Source: Anaerolineaceae bacterium (GTDB lineage: Bacteria; Chloroflexota; Anaerolineae; Aggregatilineales; Phototrophicaceae). From it: DNA of 64,000 nt. The position numbers were made by a program, and so were the translations under genes. Under the pieces are notes generated by a model. That model worked only from the letters and a program-made list of their open reading frames with translations. It searched no databases and had not been told where the DNA came from. Below are positions 60,465 through 64,000 of the stretch, in pieces. Positions within the stretch are counted from its first letter, which is position 1; each line of letters opens with the position of its first letter. Location of the stretch: positions 434,001 through 498,000 of the forward strand of contig NZXX01000001.1 in the NCBI GenBank assembly GCA_002702065.1, given 5' to 3'.

Positions 60465-63400
60465 CTATTCAGTCGTTTGTTTTTCGGCGGCCAGCGGCAC
60501 CGTGAAGTGGAAGGTGGTGCCTTTACCCAGCGTGCTTTCCACCCAGATTTGCCCGCCATGGCCTTCGATAATGCCGCGTGTGATTGTCAGGCCCAGGCCT
60601 GTGCCGGGCTGTTCGCGGGCGAGGGGGTTATCGCTGCGGAAATAGGGTGTGAACAGCTTGGCAAGGTCTTCGTCGCTCATGCCGATGCCGGTGTCGCGCA
60701 CCGTGATATGAAGCACCGGGTCGGTATTGCTGCGTTTGGGGCCGGGCGGCGCATCAGTCACTTCTGCATTGATATGAATTTTGCCACCCTGCGGCGTGTA
60801 TTTGTGCGCGTTGCTGAGCAGGTTCGTCAGCACCTGAATAAGCCGGTTGTGATCGGCCTGAATGGGTGGCAGGCTATCCGGCATGTGCATTTCCAGTTGC
60901 TGCTCTTTGTCCTTGATCTCATGTTCCAGCGGGCGCAGGGTTTCCGCGACGATGTGGTAAAACTTGACCGACGTAAACTCCATGTGGAAGTTGCCGGTTT
61001 GCAGCTTGGTCACGTCATTCAGGTCGCTGACGAGTGTGTTCATGCGCTCGATATTGGCTTTGATCGTGCCGAGGAATGTTTCCTGCTGTTCGTTGACGTT
61101 GCCGGGGATACCGTTCAGCAGCAGGTCGGTATAGCCTTTGATGGATGTCATGGGCGTTTTTAGCTCATGAGCAACGAAGCTGACGAACTCGCTCTTAGAG
61201 TCGTTGGCGCGTGCCAGATCGACGTAAAGCTGTGCGTTGACCAGCGCGATGCTGGCATGTTCGGTCAGGCGCTGCACGAACGCCATATCGACCAGGCTGA
61301 GGCGTGGCTCTGTGTTTTTCTCCAGAATCAACAGGGCATTGATGTCACCACCGGACATCATCGGCACGGTGATCTGGCTGAGACAGTGATGTTGGCCGGA
61401 TACCCAATCCGGGTCAATCTTGACGTCGGCGGCCAGGTCAGCCTGCCGGGTGCGCATGACACGGCTGACGATGCCTTTGTCCAGCGGCCAGAAACTGCCT
61501 TCCGCCCCTTCAGGTGCTTCCGTGTCGCGGTAGCCATAGCGGGCGACGATTTCCAGCACACGATGGTCGCCACCCGTGACAATCCCCAACGCGCCAGCGG
61601 TGGCCCCACACTGCGAAATGGCCCAGCGCAGGGTCCGTTCGGCCACGGTGCGAATATCCAGCGAGCGATTCAATTCGACGTCGATGCGTTCCAGGGCTTC
61701 CAGTTCAGCGACGCGTTCGCCCAACTGCAGGTCCGTCATCTGGAACAGACGGGCGTTGTCGATGGCGACAGCCGCCTGCCCGGCAAACGTCGTCAGCAGG
61801 TTGGCATCCTCCTCAGAGAAGACGCCACGCCCCTTTTTGTTCAGCACTTCGAGCACGCCGATGGTCTGGTTGTTGGCGATCAGCGGAACGGCCAGCACCG
61901 ATTGTGTGCGGAACCCATTATGCGTTTGTTCACCGGCCCAGCGCGGGTCTTTGGTGGCGTCGTTGACGATGACATAGCGGCTGGTGCGGACGACTTCACC
62001 GATGAGGCCGCTGCGGGAAGGGAAGCGCTTGCCGACCAGTTCGCTGCCGGAACCAACGGCAATCTTGAATTCGAGTTCCTTGCTGCTGTCTTCGGGCACG
62101 AGCAGCAGCGACCCGGCCTCGACATTCAGGATTTCGACGGCGCTGTTTGTGATGAGGTCCAGCAGTTTGTCGACATCCTGCTGCTGGCTGGCCAGCTGAT
62201 TGCTGACATCGTTGAGCGCGGCCAGCTGGCGGGCACGCTGGTTGGTTTCGGCAAAGAGGCGCGCTTTTTCGATGGATGCTGCTGCCAGTGAACTGATGTC
62301 GCTGAAAATGCGGAACTGATCGTCACCATACTGCTTGCCTGTTTCGGTGGTGCCGACCGCCATCACGCCCATCGTCTCTGTACCGGCGACCAGCGGCACA
62401 CCCATCCAGGCTTTGATATCGCGGCTTTCGTGCAGCTGCGGTGCATTACGCAGGCTCATGGCGTTGGCGTAATTTGTCACGCGCATGGGCTGCCCGCTCA
62501 GGATAATCTCGCTGAACAGGTCGCGACCCAGCGGCCAGGGCTTGTTTTCTTTTTCCGGGTAGCGCTCGTCATTTTCCAGAAAGAACGCAAAGTAGACGTC
62601 GTCCGTGACCTGATCGCGCAGGGCGATATAAAAATAGGTTGCGTCCAGCAGTTTATTGGTCTGGGCGCTCAGGAGTTCCATCAGGTCATCGAGGTTAATG
62701 GCAAAGTTGACCGCCTGACCGACCTGACTGAGCACATCCAGTTCGCGGACACGGCGCTGCAACGAGTCAACCACCTGCGCGCGTTCCACCGCAATCGACA
62801 TCTGGCTGACAAGGCTCTGGATGAAGAACAATTCCTCATGTTCGTAACGGCCTTTGCCGGATTGCGGCGGGCCGACGCAGACAAACCCATTGATCTGGTC
62901 GCTGCCGCGCAGGCCAAAAATCGCCAGCACATCCAGAATTTGCAGGCGGGGGCGCTCCGACCGGATTTCGATGGGCCATTCACGGCTGGGTTCGAGGTAG
63001 ATGAGCTGCTCCTCGAGTGCGTGGATGATGCCGCTGTCAGCCGGGAAGTGGATATCGGTTTCTGGCTGTGGATCGCCGAGGGCGACAAAGGTCGCGTTCT
63101 GGGCATCGGGTATGAAGATGAAGGTATTGGCAGGCATCACCGTATCGGCCAGAATTTGGCGGAATTCGCCTACAACCTGTTTCATGGTGCGCAGGTGGGC
63201 GATGCGATGCGTGAACAGCTCGACATATTCCTGAAAATTGTATCGCTGGCGGAAGTACAACCGGTCAATCTGGCGTTGTAGAAAGGTGCGGACCGGCAGA
63301 AACAGCAGGGCGATCACAAAGATGGTGACGCCAACCAGCAGCGGGTTGTTGGCCGAAATACCAGTTTGAGTAAGGATCAGGCTGGCGCTGAACACCAGCA

Positions 63401-64000
63401 GCGCGTAACCGCAGACCAATGCGACCAGCATCACAAAGTAGGTAATGCCCTGGCTGATGATGCGGTCCGTATCGAAAAAGCGATATTGCAGCACGGCGTA
63501 GGCCATGCTCAACGGGGCAATCAGGATGAACGGCGTCGCCGCCGAGGTGTTGAATGGGACAGCGGTAGTGCTGTAAAAAGTTTGCGACAGGATATTAATC
63601 AGCCAGATCACAACCGGCACGCTGGTCAGGAAGATACCGATCAGGATGGTGTTGCTCTGGTCGCGCACAACCGCAGATGTGGCGTAGCGCCGGTGATTGA
63701 GCATCGATGCGATGAGTGCAATGATGCCGATGACCACGAGCAGGAACGGCGGAATATTGACCTGAAAACCGGGCGTGGGTGGGTTGGCATGGAACCACAG
63801 AAACAGCGGTACCAGCAGCAGGCACACCACATAGGGCGCCAAAATCAGCCCTCGCCAGCGATATAACAGGTCGGATCGAACCGGGAAGATCAGGCTAAAC
63901 GTCACGAGCGACCCGGCGACCAGCACATTGGCAACCAGCCAGAAGGGAATAAGCTGGTGAGTCGTGTCGATGTCGAACAGGCCGCCCATCAGCACGGCCA
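60465..64000 (-). CDS. Multi-GAF sensor histidine kinase (5' end outside window)
   Basis: At least 1178 codons; the frame is still open at base 64000, so the N-terminus is missing. Counting from the GTG at 63995: membrane helices in residues 1-240 (7TM-type input region), then four GAF domains at about 262-405, 432-582, 610-750 and 780-922, the dimerisation domain with phospho-acceptor His943 in VAHELKTPMTSIKGY, and the ATPase domain with the N-box NLLSNAHKYTP, DTGIG (1101-1105) and GTGLG (1131-1135). All catalytic motifs are intact. No response regulator gene is in the window. Ligands of the GAF domains are unknown. Confidence 0.92.
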   Translation of the reverse strand, partial: AVLMGGLFDIDTTHQLIPFWLVANVLVAGSLVTFSLIFPVRSDLLYRWRGLILAPYVVCLLLVPLFLWFHANPPTPGFQVNIPPFLLVVIGIIALIASMLNHRRYATSAVVRDQSNTILIGIFLTSVPVVIWLINILSQTFYSTTAVPFNTSAATPFILIAPLSMAYAVLQYRFFDTDRIISQGITYFVMLVALVCGYALLVFSASLILTQTGISANNPLLVGVTIFVIALLFLPVRTFLQRQIDRLYFRQRYNFQEYVELFTHRIAHLRTMKQVVGEFRQILADTVMPANTFIFIPDAQNATFVALGDPQPETDIHFPADSGIIHALEEQLIYLEPSREWPIEIRSERPRLQILDVLAIFGLRGSDQINGFVCVGPPQSGKGRYEHEELFFIQSLVSQMSIAVERAQVVDSLQRRVRELDVLSQVGQAVNFAINLDDLMELLSAQTNKLLDATYFYIALRDQVTDDVYFAFFLENDERYPEKENKPWPLGRDLFSEIILSGQPMRVTNYANAMSLRNAPQLHESRDIKAWMGVPLVAGTETMGVMAVGTTETGKQYGDDQFRIFSDISSLAAASIEKARLFAETNQRARQLAALNDVSNQLASQQQDVDKLLDLITNSAVEILNVEAGSLLLVPEDSSKELEFKIAVGSGSELVGKRFPSRSGLIGEVVRTSRYVIVNDATKDPRWAGEQTHNGFRTQSVLAVPLIANNQTIGVLEVLNKKGRGVFSEEDANLLTTFAGQAAVAIDNARLFQMTDLQLGERVAELEALERIDVELNRSLDIRTVAERTLRWAISQCGATAGALGIVTGGDHRVLEIVARYGYRDTEAPEGAEGSFWPLDKGIVSRVMRTRQADLAADVKIDPDWVSGQHHCLSQITVPMMSGGDINALLILEKNTEPRLSLVDMAFVQRLTEHASIALVNAQLYVDLARANDSKSEFVSFVAHELKTPMTSIKGYTDLLLNGIPGNVNEQQETFLGTIKANIERMNTLVSDLNDVTKLQTGNFHMEFTSVKFYHIVAETLRPLEHEIKDKEQQLEMHMPDSLPPIQADHNRLIQVLTNLLSNAHKYTPQGGKIHINAEVTDAPPGPKRSNTDPVLHITVRDTGIGMSDEDLAKLFTPYFRSDNPLAREQPGTGLGLTITRGIIEGHGGQIWVESTLGKGTTFHFTVPLAAEKQTTE

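Overview
The window looks like a chromosomal segment of a Chloroflexota bacterium, most likely an Anaerolineae-type lineage. This is inferred from gene content and protein style, not from a database search. Supporting signs are a NADH dehydrogenase membrane-arm operon with two nuoM genes, paired FemABX-type peptidyltransferases, tandem S1-domain proteins, an alpha-2-macroglobulin, many WGxxxx-rich conserved hypotheticals, and moderately high GC with AT-rich intergenic gaps. Nearly all of it is ordinary core genome. No prophage, integron, CRISPR array, insertion sequence, rRNA or tRNA was recognised.

Layout. (1) 1-5469: 3' part of an alpha-2-macroglobulin with an intact thioester motif, a terminator, and two tandem paralogues (TPR-like N-terminus, one membrane helix, extracytoplasmic C-terminal domain). 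(2) 10822-5470, minus strand: a run of nine tightly packed genes with two FemABX transferases, two PIN-domain toxin/antitoxin pairs, a small conserved protein, a GNAT acetyltransferase and an epoxide-hydrolase-like alpha/beta hydrolase. (3) 11167-20957: nuoA-H-J-K-L-M-M2-N, the membrane arm of complex I, behind a good promoter with a Rex-like palindrome at the start site. (4) 21010-24143: the Fo part of ATP synthase (atpZ/I-like, atpB, atpE, atpF) with two structural oddities: subunit a carries a large predicted extracytoplasmic coiled-coil insertion, and subunit b is fused to the C-terminal part of subunit delta. (5) 24220-30063: murE, a glycosyltransferase, a polyprenyl glycosylphosphotransferase, a MazG-like enzyme and a kinase-like protein. 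(6) 30157-31792, minus: a phage-like small protein, a HepT/MntA pair and a PUA/EVE-like protein. (7) 31986-35903: two prolyl-tRNA synthetases of different evolutionary types on either side of a Uma2 nuclease. (8) 36328-47112: a large double-NYN protein, rpsO-pnp with a highly structured leader, methyltransferase- and kinase-like genes, DUF4258, P5C dehydrogenase and a phosphoribosyltransferase. (9) 47372-52047: PadR regulator, two S1 proteins (the second behind a perfect consensus promoter and an apparent attenuator), rpsU, infA, and a UbiE/MenG methyltransferase. (10) 52103-58149, minus: prmA and hrcA-grpE-dnaK-dnaJ. (11) 58259-64000: trxA, a triple-2TM membrane protein, a secreted-type hypothetical, and a multi-GAF sensor histidine kinase cut by the window edge.

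How the parts work together. The nuo and Fo operons lie back to back and supply proton translocation and its use; the peripheral arm of complex I and the F1 genes are not here and must be encoded elsewhere. MurE, two FemABX proteins and the glycosyl carriers are cell-envelope genes and suggest a branched-peptide peptidoglycan. rpsO, pnp, S1, rpsU, infA, prmA and both ProRS enzymes form translation and RNA-turnover modules. The strongest candidates for something new are the subunit a coiled-coil insertion, the b-delta fusion, a second NuoM that lacks the channel lysine, the Rex-like nuo operator, the two ProRS types, and the attenuator in front of the second S1 gene.
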